Made by a program: the position numbers and the translations under genes. Below, one piece after another: positions 43,359 to 52,527 of a DNA stretch of 64,000 nucleotides. A model generated the notes under the pieces. It did not search any database and was not told where the DNA came from. It saw only the letters and a list, made by a program, of their open reading frames with translations. The stretch spans positions 248,001 to 312,000 of the forward strand of contig NZ_JAFFJU010000001.1 in assembly GCF_016924655.1 (NCBI RefSeq), in the 5' to 3' direction. Source of the DNA: Sphingomonas arenae. Lineage in GTDB: Bacteria; Pseudomonadota; Alphaproteobacteria; Sphingomonadales; Sphingomonadaceae. The first letter of the stretch is position 1. Every line of letters starts with the position of its first letter.

Positions 43359-44399
43359 ATGCATTTCCTCGACCAGGCCAAGATCTACATACGCTCCGGC
43401 GCGGGCGGCCCGGGAGCCGTCAGCTTCCGGCGTGAGAAGTTCATCGAGTATGGCGGGCCGGACGGCGGTGAAGGCGGCAAGGGCGGCGATATCATCTTCG
43501 AGGCCGTTCCGGGCCTGAATACGCTGATCGACTTCCGCTACACGCAGCATTTCCGGGCTCCACGCGGAAAGGGTGGCTCCGGAAGCAATCGAACCGGCGC
43601 GGGTGGCGAGGACCTAGTGATCAAGGTGCCAGTGGGCACGCAGATCCTGGCGGACGACGAGGACCGCACCCTCCTGGCGGACCTGACCGAGGAAGGCCAG
43701 CGGCTTGTCTTCCTGAAAGGCGGCGACGGTGGCCGGGGGAACGCCAGCTACAAGACGTCCACCAACCGTGCTCCGCGCCAGCATGGCACGGGTTGGCCGG
43801 GTGAGGAGCTGTGGGTCTGGCTGCGGCTGAAACTGCTTGCCGACGTGGGCCTGATCGGGCTTCCGAACGCCGGCAAGTCGACCCTGCTGAACCGCACGAC
43901 CAACGCCGTGGCGAAGGTGGGCGCCTATCCGTTCACGACACTGCGGCCGCAACTGGGCGTGGTCCAGCACAAGGGACGGGAGTTCGTGCTGGCCGATATT
44001 CCGGGTTTGATCGAGGGCGCGGCGGAAGGCGCCGGGATCGGCGACCGCTTTCTGGGCCATGTCGAACGAACCAAGGTCCTACTGCATCTTGTCGATGCGG
44101 CGGGCGAGGACCCGGTCGAGGCGTATCAAGTGGTCCGCGGGGAGCTCGAAGCCTATGGCGCGGGCCTCGAGGACAAGCCGGAGGTAGTGGCACTCAGCCG
44201 CGCGGACCTGGTGGACGAGGAACAGCTTGCCGAGGTCCGGACTGCCCTGTCCGAGGTGTGCGGGAGCGAACCCTGGGTGATCTCGGCTGCCACCGGCGAC
44301 GGTGTCGAGGCGCTGCTCGATGCCCTGATCGATCGGCTGGGCGCTCCGCAGGAGAAGATCGAGGAAGCGTCAACGGAAGCGGACTGGTCTCCTTTATGA
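43359..44399 (+). CDS. obgE: GTPase Obg/CgtA
   Basis: Ribosome-assembly and stress GTPase, 346 residues. The glycine-rich Obg domain ([48 protein letters not shown]) is followed by a G domain with P-loop [12 protein letters not shown], switch [20 protein letters not shown] and a NKxD-like ALSRADLV. It overlaps the next gene by 4 bases (ATGA). rpmA and rplU, frequent neighbours, are absent here. Confidence 0.96.
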   Translation: MHFLDQAKIYIRSGAGGPGAVSFRREKFIEYGGPDGGEGGKGGDIIFEAVPGLNTLIDFRYTQHFRAPRGKGGSGSNRTGAGGEDLVIKVPVGTQILADDEDRTLLADLTEEGQRLVFLKGGDGGRGNASYKTSTNRAPRQHGTGWPGEELWVWLRLKLLADVGLIGLPNAGKSTLLNRTTNAVAKVGAYPFTTLRPQLGVVQHKGREFVLADIPGLIEGAAEGAGIGDRFLGHVERTKVLLHLVDAAGEDPVEAYQVVRGELEAYGAGLEDKPEVVALSRADLVDEEQLAEVRTALSEVCGSEPWVISAATGDGVEALLDALIDRLGAPQEKIEEASTEADWSPL

Positions 44400-45301
44400 G
44401 GCTGGCGGTGACGGGGGGCACCGGCTTCGTAGGCGCTCGCCTGCTGGAGTTGGCAGTGGCGGCGGGGCACCAGGTGAACGCCCTCACCCGTCGTCCCCGG
44501 AAGGACCGCGAAGGAATCCGCTGGATTGACGGATCGCTGGAGGACCGCGGCGCCCTCACTCGGCTGGTCGACGACGCCGATGCAGTCATCCATGTGGCAG
44601 GCGTGATCACCGCGCGCGATCCCGCCGCTTTCGAGACTGGAAATGTCGCGGGAACCCTGGCGGTGCTCGCCGCGGCCACCGCGGCCGGCCTTCGCCGGTT
44701 CGTGCATGTTTCCTCGCTCGCTGCCCGTGAACCTGCTCTGTCGCATTACGGCGGCTCAAAGGCCCGCTCCGAAGAGCTGGTCATGCGCTCGGGCCTGGAC
44801 TGGATCGTCGTCCGCCCGCCGGCGGTCTACGGGCCGGGCGACCGCGAGACGCTGGAGCTGTTCAAGGCGGCGGCCATGGGGGTGGTCCCGCTTCCTCCCG
44901 CGGGCCGGTTGTCGTTGATCCACGTCGACGACCTCGCCCGGCTCCTCCTGGCGCTCGCCGACCCATCAGCGCCCAGTCAGCGGGTGCTGGAACCCGACGA
45001 CGGGCGGCCCGGCGGGTATACCCACAAGGAATTCGCCAGCGCCCTGGCCGACGCGCAGGATCGCCGCGCCATCAGCTTCCATGTGCCCGCTCCGCTGATC
45101 CGGGCCGGTGCCCGTATCGACGGCCTGCTGCGACGATCCAAGTCCAAGCTGACCGCCGACCGTGCCGCCTATTTCTGCCACCCGGACTGGGTCGTGTCTC
45201 CGGACAAGCGCCCGCCCGCCGAGCTGTGGCAGCCGCGGATCGACGCCGACGCAGGGCTGCGCGCCACCGCGGAATGGTATTGCAAGCACGGCTGGCTTTG
45301 A
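44396..45301 (+). CDS. NAD(P)-dependent epimerase/dehydratase
   Basis: Short-chain extended dehydrogenase of 301 residues. The nucleotide-binding [15 protein letters not shown] is at the start, [11 protein letters not shown] and the catalytic Tyr-x3-Lys in [11 protein letters not shown] follow, with [19 protein letters not shown]. This resembles complex I assembly factor (NDUFA9-like) and sugar epimerase relatives; the substrate is unclear. It starts within the obgE stop, so it is translationally coupled. Confidence 0.88.
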   Translation: MRLAVTGGTGFVGARLLELAVAAGHQVNALTRRPRKDREGIRWIDGSLEDRGALTRLVDDADAVIHVAGVITARDPAAFETGNVAGTLAVLAAATAAGLRRFVHVSSLAAREPALSHYGGSKARSEELVMRSGLDWIVVRPPAVYGPGDRETLELFKAAAMGVVPLPPAGRLSLIHVDDLARLLLALADPSAPSQRVLEPDDGRPGGYTHKEFASALADAQDRRAISFHVPAPLIRAGARIDGLLRRSKSKLTADRAAYFCHPDWVVSPDKRPPAELWQPRIDADAGLRATAEWYCKHGWL

Positions 45302-45395
45302 GCCGTTCGGGGACGGCGCACGCCCGGGCCTTTTCCTCCGACGGCCGTTATGCTCCAAGTCGGACTGCCGAGAGGCTGAAGGGGGGCAGAGCGTT

Positions 45396-46097
45396 TTGCG
45401 CATCAGTGCGGTAGTTCCGACGTTGAACGATGCCCATCGGCTTGAGCCATGTCTGTCCGCCCTGTCGGAGGCTGATGAGATCATCGTTGCGGATGGCGGG
45501 TCCACCGACGCGACCGTGAGCCTGGCCAGCGCAGCGGGTGCCACCATGGTTCGTGGATCGCCCGGGCTGGCGGCACAGCTGGCGCGGGGGGCAGAGGCTT
45601 CGCGCTATGGTGGCCTGCTGTTCGTGCCGCCGGGTACGGTGCTGGACTCACTGGCGGTCTGGCGTGCCAGGAAGCACCTCAATCGCTCGTTGCGGCCGGG
45701 CTGCTTCTGGCTCTGCATCGAGGATGACGCACGACGGGCGCGCCTGGTGGAGAAGGCTGTCGACCTGCGCACCCGACTACTGCAGCTTCCCTCGCTCTCG
45801 CAGGGACTGGCCGTTCGCAAGGATCGCTACATGGCGGCAGGTGGCTACCGCCCGCTGCCGGTGATGAGCCACGAAGACCTGCTGCACCGGCTACCGGCCG
45901 TCGTTCAGCTACCTGACGAGGCGTTCGTGTCCGGCGAAGGGATCCGCCGCGATGGTTGGGTGCGCCGTTCGAGCCGCACCCTGGTGCGCTTGGGCTTGTG
46001 GCACGCCGGGGTGGCGCCGGACCGGATTGCGGCCCTGACCGCAGGTCGGCAAGCTCAGGAGATGGGCCAACCGTCGGCCGTGCAGGCTGCTGAGTAG
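45396..46097 (+). CDS. Glycosyltransferase family 2-like protein
   Basis: The 233-residue product begins LRISAVVPTLNDAHRLEPCLSAL and has the GT-A nucleotide-binding EIIVADGGSTDATV, but the segment expected to hold the DxD and catalytic base is weakly conserved (FWLCIEDDARRARLVEKAVDLRTRL in outline). It resembles the TIGR04283 type of glycosyltransferases. It starts with TTG at 45396 after GGGGGGC. Activity is uncertain. Confidence 0.78.
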   Translation: MRISAVVPTLNDAHRLEPCLSALSEADEIIVADGGSTDATVSLASAAGATMVRGSPGLAAQLARGAEASRYGGLLFVPPGTVLDSLAVWRARKHLNRSLRPGCFWLCIEDDARRARLVEKAVDLRTRLLQLPSLSQGLAVRKDRYMAAGGYRPLPVMSHEDLLHRLPAVVQLPDEAFVSGEGIRRDGWVRRSSRTLVRLGLWHAGVAPDRIAALTAGRQAQEMGQPSAVQAAE

Positions 46098-46112
46098 CCG
46101 ATCAGAGCGCGC

Positions 46113-46259
46113 TCAGCGGTTCTTGAAGCCCGCCATCAGCCCCATGACGAAGCTGGCGATCAGCGCAAGCTGCACCTTCCCCTCGGGATCGCTCCACCCG
46201 AAGTAGCGCTGGCCGAACCCGAACAGGGCGACGAACATGGCAATCGCGAGAAGGCCCAT
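46113..46259 (-). CDS. 48-residue small membrane protein
   Basis: MGLLAIAMFVALFGFGQRY is followed by a short polar loop (GWSDPEGKVQ) and a second hydrophobic segment (LALIASFVMGLMAGF). A textbook AAGGAG lies 7 bases upstream of the ATG, which supports translation. It is too short for most annotation. Function unknown; it is convergent with the glycosyltransferase gene. Confidence 0.72.
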   Translation of the reverse strand: MGLLAIAMFVALFGFGQRYFGWSDPEGKVQLALIASFVMGLMAGFKNR

Positions 46260-46385
46260 GGCCTGCTCCTTTCCGCTCCGATGATCGCACAGCCAAGGTA
46301 AACAGGCGGTAAAGCTTGCCCGAGCGGCCCGCTGGCGGCATAGCGCCCACGTTGGCCCCCACTCACGAGATCGTCGAGGAGCACC

Positions 46386-46619
46386 ATGAAGGCGCGCGTG
46401 TTCGTCACCTTGAAAGCCGGCGTGCTGGACCCGCAGGGGAAAGCCATTCACCACGCTCTGGAAGGTCTCGGGTTCGACGGAGTCCGCGACGTTCGCGCCG
46501 GCAAGCTCATCGAGCTTGAGTTGGCGGATGGTACGACGGACTCGGCGGTCGAGGAGATGTGCCGCAAGCTGCTGGCCAACACGGTGATCGAGAATTTTCG
46601 TATCGAGCGGGTGGCCTGA
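46386..46619 (+). CDS. purS: Phosphoribosylformylglycinamidine synthase subunit PurS
   Basis: Small structural subunit (77 residues) that joins PurQ and PurL in the three-part FGAM synthase. [32 protein letters not shown] in outline and [17 protein letters not shown] are family segments. ATG at 46386 follows CGAGGAGCACC. purQ follows 2 bases after its stop; purL is not in the window. Confidence 0.96.
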   Translation: MKARVFVTLKAGVLDPQGKAIHHALEGLGFDGVRDVRAGKLIELELADGTTDSAVEEMCRKLLANTVIENFRIERVA

Positions 46620-46621
46620 CC

Positions 46622-47290
46622 ATGAACAGCGCGGTCATCGTTTTTCCTGGTTCCAACTGCGACCGTGATCTGGCGGTGGCGCTCGAGACCGTTATCGGGC
46701 GCAAGCCGCACATGGTCTGGCATCGCGAGACCGAGCTGCCCGCCGGCGTGGACTTCATCGGCATTCCGGGTGGCTTCTCCTATGGGGATTATCTGCGCAG
46801 CGGAGCGATGGCGGCGCGTTCGCCGATCATGCGCGCCGTGGCAAACGCGGCGGGGCGCGGCGTTCCGGTGCTGGGCATCTGCAACGGCTTTCAGGTGCTG
46901 ACGGAGGCTGGGTTGCTGCCCGGCGCACTGATGCGGAACAGCGGGCTGACTTTTGTCTGCCGTCCGGTCCACCTTAAGGTGGAGAACACGCAGACCTTGT
47001 TCACCAGCCAGTATCGCGCCGGCGAGGAGATCACGATTCCCGTCGCGCATCATGACGGGAACTACCAGGCGGATTCGGATACGCTCGCTCGGCTGGAGGG
47101 CGAAGGACGGGTGGCCTTCCGCTACTCGGGCGAGGTCAATGGTTCGGCCCACTCCATCGCGGGGATCATCAACGATGCGGGCAATGTGCTCGGCATGATG
47201 CCGCACCCCGAGCGGGCGGTCGAGGCCGCGCACGGCAACACGGACGGACGACGGCTGTTCGAAGGGCTGCTGGAGACGGTCGCCGCCTAG
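46622..47290 (+). CDS. purQ: Phosphoribosylformylglycinamidine synthase subunit PurQ
   Basis: Glutaminase subunit (222 residues) that feeds ammonia to PurL in purine synthesis. It is a class I glutamine amidotransferase with the nucleophile Cys87 in [16 protein letters not shown] and the His-Glu pair in [25 protein letters not shown] is another conserved block. Directly downstream of purS. The last codons overlap the end of a convergent small gene by 4 bases. Confidence 0.97.
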   Translation: MNSAVIVFPGSNCDRDLAVALETVIGRKPHMVWHRETELPAGVDFIGIPGGFSYGDYLRSGAMAARSPIMRAVANAAGRGVPVLGICNGFQVLTEAGLLPGALMRNSGLTFVCRPVHLKVENTQTLFTSQYRAGEEITIPVAHHDGNYQADSDTLARLEGEGRVAFRYSGEVNGSAHSIAGIINDAGNVLGMMPHPERAVEAAHGNTDGRRLFEGLLETVAA

Positions 47291-47505
47291 CGCTTGCGCC
47301 GCGTTACCGGCACCTCCCTGCAGCCAGCAACCGCGGGCGGGGCATTGCAGAGCAGGAAGCGATCACGCCCCGGCGTTTCCATCACCACCATCCGCCGGTC
47401 GAGCGTCATCGGATCGGTCAGGATGATGATGGTCGCGGCAGCGGCGGGCGAATGACCCACCACCATGCACGCGAGCGCGAGAAGAGCCCGTGTCGACCAA
47501 CCCAT
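47287..47505 (-). CDS. Small secreted hypothetical protein
   Basis: The 72-residue product has a signal peptide ([18 protein letters not shown]) and a short mature part with two cysteines ([16 protein letters not shown]) that could form a disulfide. Its ATG follows AGGGGAATGTC. It overlaps the purQ 3' end by 4 bases and precedes tRNA-Arg on the other strand. I do not recognise a family. Confidence 0.65.
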   Translation of the reverse strand: MGWSTRALLALACMVVGHSPAAAATIIILTDPMTLDRRMVVMETPGRDRFLLCNAPPAVAGCREVPVTRRKR

Positions 47506-47603
47506 GACATTCCCCTGTCTGGTGAAGCAAGGCTCACCCTCCCCGCTTGAACGGACGATGAACACTTGAGCGGCCGGGTCAAGCCGCCTAGCGAGATCAA
47601 GAC

Positions 47604-47680
47604 GCGCCCGTAGCTCAGTTGGATAGAGCACATGCCTTCTAAGCTTGTGGTCGCAGGTTCGAATCCTGCCGGGCGCGCCA
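47604..47680 (+). tRNA. tRNA-Arg (TCT anticodon)
   Basis: GCGCCCGTAGCTCAGTTGG starts the cloverleaf; the anticodon loop CTTCTAA gives TCT. The T arm has GGTTCGAATCC, the acceptor stem GCGCCCG pairs with CGGGCGC, and GCCA is encoded. A recombinase remnant abuts its 3' end. Confidence 0.96.
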
Positions 47681-48254
47681 TTCCCGTTCAATGTTGGGTA
47701 CTGGCCCATCAGGCGCATCAGCAGTCCTCCCCACGGCATGCTCCAACGCCTTGGTCGACCCCGAGATTCTGATCTGGTCATCACCAACCTCGACGCGACT
47801 GACAATGGCACGGGTGTAATACTGACGAAGGGAAGGGTCGTCGCCCCGGAGCGTTTCGCGCATCATCTCACCGAAGCGTTCGATTAGCTGGGTAGTGATG
47901 CGGCGCTCAGAGTTGGCCAGCTGTCTCTCAAGCAGCACCACATCCGTTTTCACCTGGGCGATCTGCTCCACAAGTTCGCCGTGCTTGCGTGAGAACAACG
48001 GGTCGGACGCTTTGAATTTGCCGCCGGGCATCAATGACGTCAGACGCGTGATCCAGCCAGCCGGAGAGCAGATCGCGCAGCCGCTCTGGCGTGAGCAGCT
48101 TCGGCTCCAGTGCATCGAGCACGATGTTGTCGAGCTTGGAGCGGCCGATCCGCCGCCCCTTGCATACGCTGAGACCGGCCCGGGCGCGGTCTGAGCAGGC
48201 GTAATACTGATACTGCCCGCTCTTGCCGAAGAACACAGCAGACGCCCGTTGCAA
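47681..48254 (-). pseudogene. Serine recombinase, C-terminal remnant with frameshift
   Basis: The piece read first (from 48254) matches the zinc-ribbon and following region of large serine recombinases: GKSGQYQYYACSDRARAG, VCKGRRIGRSKLDNIVLDAL, LTPERLRDLLSGWLD. Near 48025 the frame changes. The coiled-coil part (HGELVEQIAQVKTDVVLLERQL, TTQLIERFGEMMRETLRG) and a tail (YYTRAIVSRVEVGDDQIRISGS) continue in another frame. The catalytic N-terminal domain is gone. The open frame runs into tRNA-Arg, giving the artefact RQDSNLRPQA. It marks an old integration beside the tRNA. Confidence 0.75.
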
Positions 48255-48426
48255 CGGTCGTCCGTGCAGATACCCGAGCCGTCGTTCTTGACCGGCTCCA
48301 GCCGTTCCGCCCTTGGGAAGCTACCATTCTAAACGGACATGACCCGCTTTTTTAGGGGGGCGGCAACTGCGGCCTGCCAAGATCGTTCGCCTTCCAAGAG
48401 ATGACAGACTGCTTACAGGACGGCTC

Positions 48427-49575
48427 ATGCGCGCGATGAATTATCGCGGACCATACCGGATCCGCGTGGACGAAAAACCCATGCCGCGCATCGAGCATCC
48501 GCGCGACGCCGTCGTGAAGGTTACGAGAAGCTGCATCTGCGGCTCCGACCTGCACCTCTATCACGGCATGGTGCCCGACACCCGGGTGGGGCAAACCTTC
48601 GGCCACGAATTCTGCGGGATCGTTGAAGAGGTCGGGCCCGAGGTCGAGAATTTGAAGGCAGGCGACCATGTCCTGGTGCCCTTCAACATCGCCTGCGGCC
48701 AATGTCACTTCTGCAAGCAGGGCCTGTTCGGCAACTGCCACGAGTCCAATCCGCAGGCGACGGCAGTGGGCGGCATCTTCGGCTATTCGCATACGGCAGG
48801 CGGCTATGACGGGGGCCAGGCGGAATATGCCCGAGTGCCCTACGCTGACTTCGGACCGACCATCATCCCGGATTGGATGGATCCTGATGATGCCGTGCTC
48901 CTGACGGACGTGGTGCCTACCGGTTATCAGGCCGCGGAGATGGCCGGCATCCAGAAGGGCGACACCGTGGTCGTCTTCGGCGCCGGCCCGGTCGGTATGC
49001 TTGCAGCCCGAAGTGCCTGGCTGTTCGGTGCCGGGCGAGTAATCGTCATCGACCATATCGACTATCGGCTGGAGTTCGTCCGCGATTTCGCGCCGGCCGA
49101 GGTCTACAACTTCAAGGAGCTGGATGACGTGGTCGTCTTCATGAAGAAGACCACGGACGGACTTGGCGCCGACGTCTGCATCGATGCAGTTGGCGCGGAG
49201 GCTACGGGCAGCATGCTCCAGACGATTCTTGGCAAGCGACTGAAGCTGGAGTCAGGCTCGGCCATCGCGCTCCACTGGGCAATCAACTCGGTCAAGAAGG
49301 GCGGCGTGGTGTCGATCGTAGGAGTCTATGGTCCGACCGGAAACATGGTCCCGATCGGCAATGTCGTGAACAAGGGCCTGACCATCCGCGCCAATCAGGC
49401 GAGTGTGAAGCGGCTGCTGCCGAGGCTGATCGAGCATGTCCGTGTCGGCAATCTCAACCCCAAGGCAATCATCAGCCATCGCGTGCCGCTCGACGACATC
49501 GCGGACGCGTATCACATCTTCTCGGACAAGCTGGACGAGTGCATCAAGCCGGTCCTGCTGCCGTCGGCTGCATGA
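48427..49575 (+). CDS. Zinc-dependent alcohol/formaldehyde-type dehydrogenase
   Basis: The 382-residue MDR enzyme keeps catalytic zinc ligands (CICGSDLHLYHG, GHEFCGIVEEVG), the structural four-cysteine lobe (CGQCHFCKQGLFGNCHES) and the NAD-binding GAGPVGMLAARSAW. It resembles glutathione-independent formaldehyde dehydrogenase-like proteins that sphingomonads and rhizobia often carry. Its stop overlaps the next gene (ATGA). It lies just after the recombinase remnant and may have come with it. Confidence 0.9.
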   Translation: MRAMNYRGPYRIRVDEKPMPRIEHPRDAVVKVTRSCICGSDLHLYHGMVPDTRVGQTFGHEFCGIVEEVGPEVENLKAGDHVLVPFNIACGQCHFCKQGLFGNCHESNPQATAVGGIFGYSHTAGGYDGGQAEYARVPYADFGPTIIPDWMDPDDAVLLTDVVPTGYQAAEMAGIQKGDTVVVFGAGPVGMLAARSAWLFGAGRVIVIDHIDYRLEFVRDFAPAEVYNFKELDDVVVFMKKTTDGLGADVCIDAVGAEATGSMLQTILGKRLKLESGSAIALHWAINSVKKGGVVSIVGVYGPTGNMVPIGNVVNKGLTIRANQASVKRLLPRLIEHVRVGNLNPKAIISHRVPLDDIADAYHIFSDKLDECIKPVLLPSAA

Positions 49576-50138
49576 GGAGCATGGCCGTGAGTGAAACCAG
49601 AGTGGCCATGCGGACCAGCAATCCGGCGAAAACGGTCGATCACGCGATGATCGTCGGATGGGGTGTGGATGCCAACCCGCAGAACGATCCCACCTACCCT
49701 TATCGGGACCGGTCGGAGGATGACCATAGCGGCGAGTGGCAGCGTCCCACACAGCAAGAGCCCGACATCGAGCTACTGAAGTCTGTCGAGCACAAGTGGC
49801 TGCCGGCGGTCTTCGGCACGGCAAGTCCACCATCAGGGCTCAGCGGATCGATGCGGCGCCTGGCTTTCAGGTGGAGCGAGTCCAACTGGGCTCACTGGCT
49901 GCTGCTGATCGGTGCGGACCGCGTGAACATGATCGAGGGAGTGATCGAGGACCTGGCACACAGTCAGATTCCAAACATCCCGAAAGAAATGGGCGTACCG
50001 GCCGAATGGCGGCACAACAAAACTGGTCTCATAAAGAAGGTCGGCGTGACCGCCGCCATTGTCGGGACCGTGACCGCCCTCTTCCTCGCCCAGAAGAAGG
50101 CTAGGGAGCCAGAGATGAGGAACGCGTTAAACCCGTGA
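49572..50138 (+). CDS. Hypothetical protein with GWGVDANPQNDPTYP motif
   Basis: The 188-residue product begins with the short motif GWGVDANPQNDPTYPYRDR, which I have seen in small proteins next to stress-related dehydrogenases. It continues with an HKWLPAVFGTASPPSGLSG segment and ends with a membrane helix (VGVTAAIVGTVTALFLA) and basic tail, so it is likely tail-anchored. ATG 49572 overlaps the dehydrogenase stop; ATG 49581 is an alternative. Function unknown. Confidence 0.65.
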   Translation: MRSMAVSETRVAMRTSNPAKTVDHAMIVGWGVDANPQNDPTYPYRDRSEDDHSGEWQRPTQQEPDIELLKSVEHKWLPAVFGTASPPSGLSGSMRRLAFRWSESNWAHWLLLIGADRVNMIEGVIEDLAHSQIPNIPKEMGVPAEWRHNKTGLIKKVGVTAAIVGTVTALFLAQKKAREPEMRNALNP

Positions 50139-50322
50139 CAAGGCCGAGGTGGAACGGCCAATCCCGTGATCGAGTCCGCACGGCTTTGTGGCTCAATCTG
50201 GCCGTTTGCGGCTAATCCGGTTCTGGCGGCTGGAACCGGAAAGCAGACCTCCATCTAGCTAAGTAGCCAATGTCGCAAGGCGACCGGTTGCGGACATCCG
50301 CCAAATCTCGGATGCTGCCAAG

Positions 50323-50661
50323 ATGAGCGAGCACCACGGACGCTGCCATTGCGGGCGTATCCACCTGATCCTCCGAGAAGCGCCGGCGAATGCGGGTGAA
50401 TGCAACTGCTCAATATGTCGGCGCATCGGTGGTCTGTGGCACCATTGCCCGCCCGGCGCTATCACCGTGCACGGCGAAGGCGTTTCATACCAGCAGGGCG
50501 ATCGCGCACTGGATCTGTGGCACTGCCAAACTTGCGGTTGCACGACCCATTGGACGCCGACCGATCCATCTTACCCGCGCATGGCGGTTAATCTTAGGAT
50601 GTTTGATCCCGAACTGTGGCGCGAGCTTCCCCGTCGCCTGATCGACGGCGCAAGTTACTAG
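50323..50661 (+). CDS. GFA family zinc protein (glutathione-dependent formaldehyde-activating type)
   Basis: The 112-residue product has the Mss4-like fold signature: GRCHCGRIHLIL, ECNCSICRRIGGLW and CQTCGCTTHW, providing two zinc sites, as in Gfa/CENP-V proteins. Most members do not act on formaldehyde, but the neighbouring formaldehyde-type dehydrogenase makes a role in aldehyde handling plausible. ATG 50323 starts it. Confidence 0.9.
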   Translation: MSEHHGRCHCGRIHLILREAPANAGECNCSICRRIGGLWHHCPPGAITVHGEGVSYQQGDRALDLWHCQTCGCTTHWTPTDPSYPRMAVNLRMFDPELWRELPRRLIDGASY

Positions 50662-50753
50662 CGCTTCTCTACGTCCCGTTCCTAGCCATCCAGGCCAAAG
50701 GTCTAAGCCCGACCCGATTGCGCAGATTGGAAGACGCAGCCAAACTCGCCCCG

Positions 50754-51053
50754 ATGTCCGCTATCGATGCAGATCTGATCGCCAAGCTTCCGCTGTCCGA
50801 CATTGCCAAGGTGACGTTCTACAAGCGGGACGAACTCACTACGGACCTAATCTGCGTTGACGTGCTGGTGGGTGAGCAGATGTGGACGTTTCATGAGGAA
50901 CTCGACGGCTGGGAGGCTGTCACCGGTCACCTACAGCAGCTTCCGACCTTCAATGGCGGTTGGTTTGCAGCCGTGTCCCAGCCGCCCTTCAAAAACAGCG
51001 AGACGGTTGCTTTCAGCCGTCAGCAGAAGGTCCGTTTCCCACCCATTCGCTAG
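50754..51053 (+). CDS. Small hypothetical protein whose C-terminus is a repeat
   Basis: The 99-residue product (DADLIAKLPLSDIAKVTFYKRDELTTDLICVDV in outline, MWTFHEELDGWEAVTGHLQQLP, WFAAVSQPPFKNSETVAFSR) resembles a small protein widespread in sphingomonads. Relatives I recall end near ETVAF-R; here the last ten residues (QQKVRFPPIR) are read from a copy of the dispersed repeat (51030-51051, inverted), so the repeat supplied the stop. The open frame upstream of ATG 50754 overlaps the GFA gene. Confidence 0.7.
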   Translation: MSAIDADLIAKLPLSDIAKVTFYKRDELTTDLICVDVLVGEQMWTFHEELDGWEAVTGHLQQLPTFNGGWFAAVSQPPFKNSETVAFSRQQKVRFPPIR

Positions 51054-51055
51054 GT
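51029..51055 (-). repeat. Dispersed repeat, copy C (inverted), inside a gene end
   Basis: Reverse complement reads CGAATGGGTGGGAAACGGAC, matching copies A and B near 19.4-19.7 kb. Confidence 0.5.
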
Positions 51056-51191
51056 TCAGGCCGAGCTTCTGAGATCGACACGAGGCGGACTTGATCAGCT
51101 CCTTTCTGGATCTCGACCAAAGCGCCTTACGACGGCCTTGCTGAAGCCGCGGCTTTGTCGCCATTATGCGGCAAACTCGGGGAGTGGATCG

Positions 51192-52085
51192 ATGAGGGTG
51201 GCCCAACACGCGGTACTTCTGTGCGGGTTCGCCGCAACGACACTGGGCCTCGGATACATGGCGGCAGGTGGTGCGCCTCTATCCTACCTGCTCATGAACG
51301 GCGCCGCTTTTGCAATCGGCGTCGTGATAGTGGTCATCCTTTCTCAGAGATCATGGCGAGTAAGTGCGGGTGCGGTGTGCCTGGGTCTTGCCGTCGTGCT
51401 GCTGACAAGCTTTCTGCTCGGGACCACGGTGAACGGGGCAACGCGCTGGCTTCGTTTCGGAAACATCATCATTCAACCGAGCCTCATACTCCTGCCAGTC
51501 CTGGTTCTCACCTTCGCAACTGCTCGGAACTGGACTGGAGCGATTGGCGTAACGCTGACCGCGATCGTCCTCGCGCTGCAGCCTGACCGGGCGATGAGCG
51601 GAGGGCTGGCAGCGGGAGCACTGATCTTGGCTTTCATGCGGCCGGACCCCCGCACGCTCAGCGCCGCGGCTGCCGCGCTGACCGGCTTCGCCACAGCGAT
51701 GCTGCGGCCCGACACGCAAGGAGCCATGCCCTTCGTCGACGGCATTCTCCTGACGTCGTTTGATGTGCACCCGGCGGCGGGTGTGGCAGTGATCTCCGGA
51801 TCGCTGATTTCGCTGATGCCGGCGGTGATCGGCCTTCGGAAAGCTCCCCCGACGGCGCTTGGCCACGCGGTATTCGGCGCGGTGTGGGCCGCGCTCGTCA
51901 TTGCAGCGGCACTGGGCAACTATCCCACCCCGCTCGTCGGTTATGGCGGAAGCGCCATCCTGGGTTATCTGCTGTGTTCCATTGCGCTTCGAAGCCAAGC
52001 ATCCGCCCTCAGGTTCGGCCGCGACAGCGCTGCCACTCAGGAGCGACTTGAGGAGCGTCGCGAGCATTCCATGGAACCCGTCTAA
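51192..52085 (+). CDS. Short SEDS-family (FtsW/RodA-like) membrane protein
   Basis: The 297-residue product is almost all membrane helices (about eight). SEDS hallmarks are visible: GATRWLRFGNIIIQPSLILLPVLVL (the W-R-F ... QPSE-like motif, here QPSL), ALQPDRAMSGG (the usual QPDxGT), then PFVDGILLTSFDVHP where the catalytic-type Asp would lie, and GNYPTPLVGYGGSAILGYLL (GNLPLxSYGGS). It is about 80 residues shorter than true FtsW/RodA and several motif residues differ. No partner class B PBP is adjacent. It may be a degenerate or specialised polymerase. Confidence 0.78.
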   Translation: MRVAQHAVLLCGFAATTLGLGYMAAGGAPLSYLLMNGAAFAIGVVIVVILSQRSWRVSAGAVCLGLAVVLLTSFLLGTTVNGATRWLRFGNIIIQPSLILLPVLVLTFATARNWTGAIGVTLTAIVLALQPDRAMSGGLAAGALILAFMRPDPRTLSAAAAALTGFATAMLRPDTQGAMPFVDGILLTSFDVHPAAGVAVISGSLISLMPAVIGLRKAPPTALGHAVFGAVWAALVIAAALGNYPTPLVGYGGSAILGYLLCSIALRSQASALRFGRDSAATQERLEERREHSMEPV

Positions 52086-52527
52086 CCCAAGTGTTCACCT
52101 CACAGGTCGATGCGTTCGGGGTAAGCGGCGGATCATTCACCCATTGTCCGTCTTGGGTAGGCATCGGGCCTTACCTATGTAGCTGGCGGAGCGTCCGCTT
52201 TCGGGTGTCCGCAACACCGCTCTGACCGCCCGGCATGGGCGCTAAGCGGTCGGAAAGAATGTGGGGCCGAGAACCACGATGCCGACCCCCACCAGTTGTT
52301 TCACTTCGAGACCCAGGAGCGCCAGCTTGCTTCTGCGGAAGCCAACCCTGCGTCTTCGGCGAGGTCGCGGTGAGCGCCGAGCCACCCGAAACAGGTTGCC
52401 CGCTTCATCAGCACCAGGCCATGAACGTGAACGGCGTTGTCGCCACCCGAGAGGAAGGGCGCGTGAGGACAGCTAGGACCGGCGACCAGCGGCATCCCCG
52501 GCCGGCACCCTCCTCCGCTCCGAGCTG
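52086..52527. other. Intergenic stretch with repeat fragments, no gene seen
   Basis: In 442 bases I find no frame with a recognisable product or good ribosome-binding site. It holds a weaker copy of the dispersed repeat near 52130-52155 (ATTCACCCATTGTCCG) and a related GCGTCCGCTTTCGGGTGTCC near 52191. Confidence 0.5.

Noticed and set aside
47604-47700. C-terminal RQDSNLRPQA of the recombinase frame as a real protein end
   Set aside because: This peptide is the known artefact of translating the antisense strand of a tRNA; the frame simply runs through tRNA-Arg.
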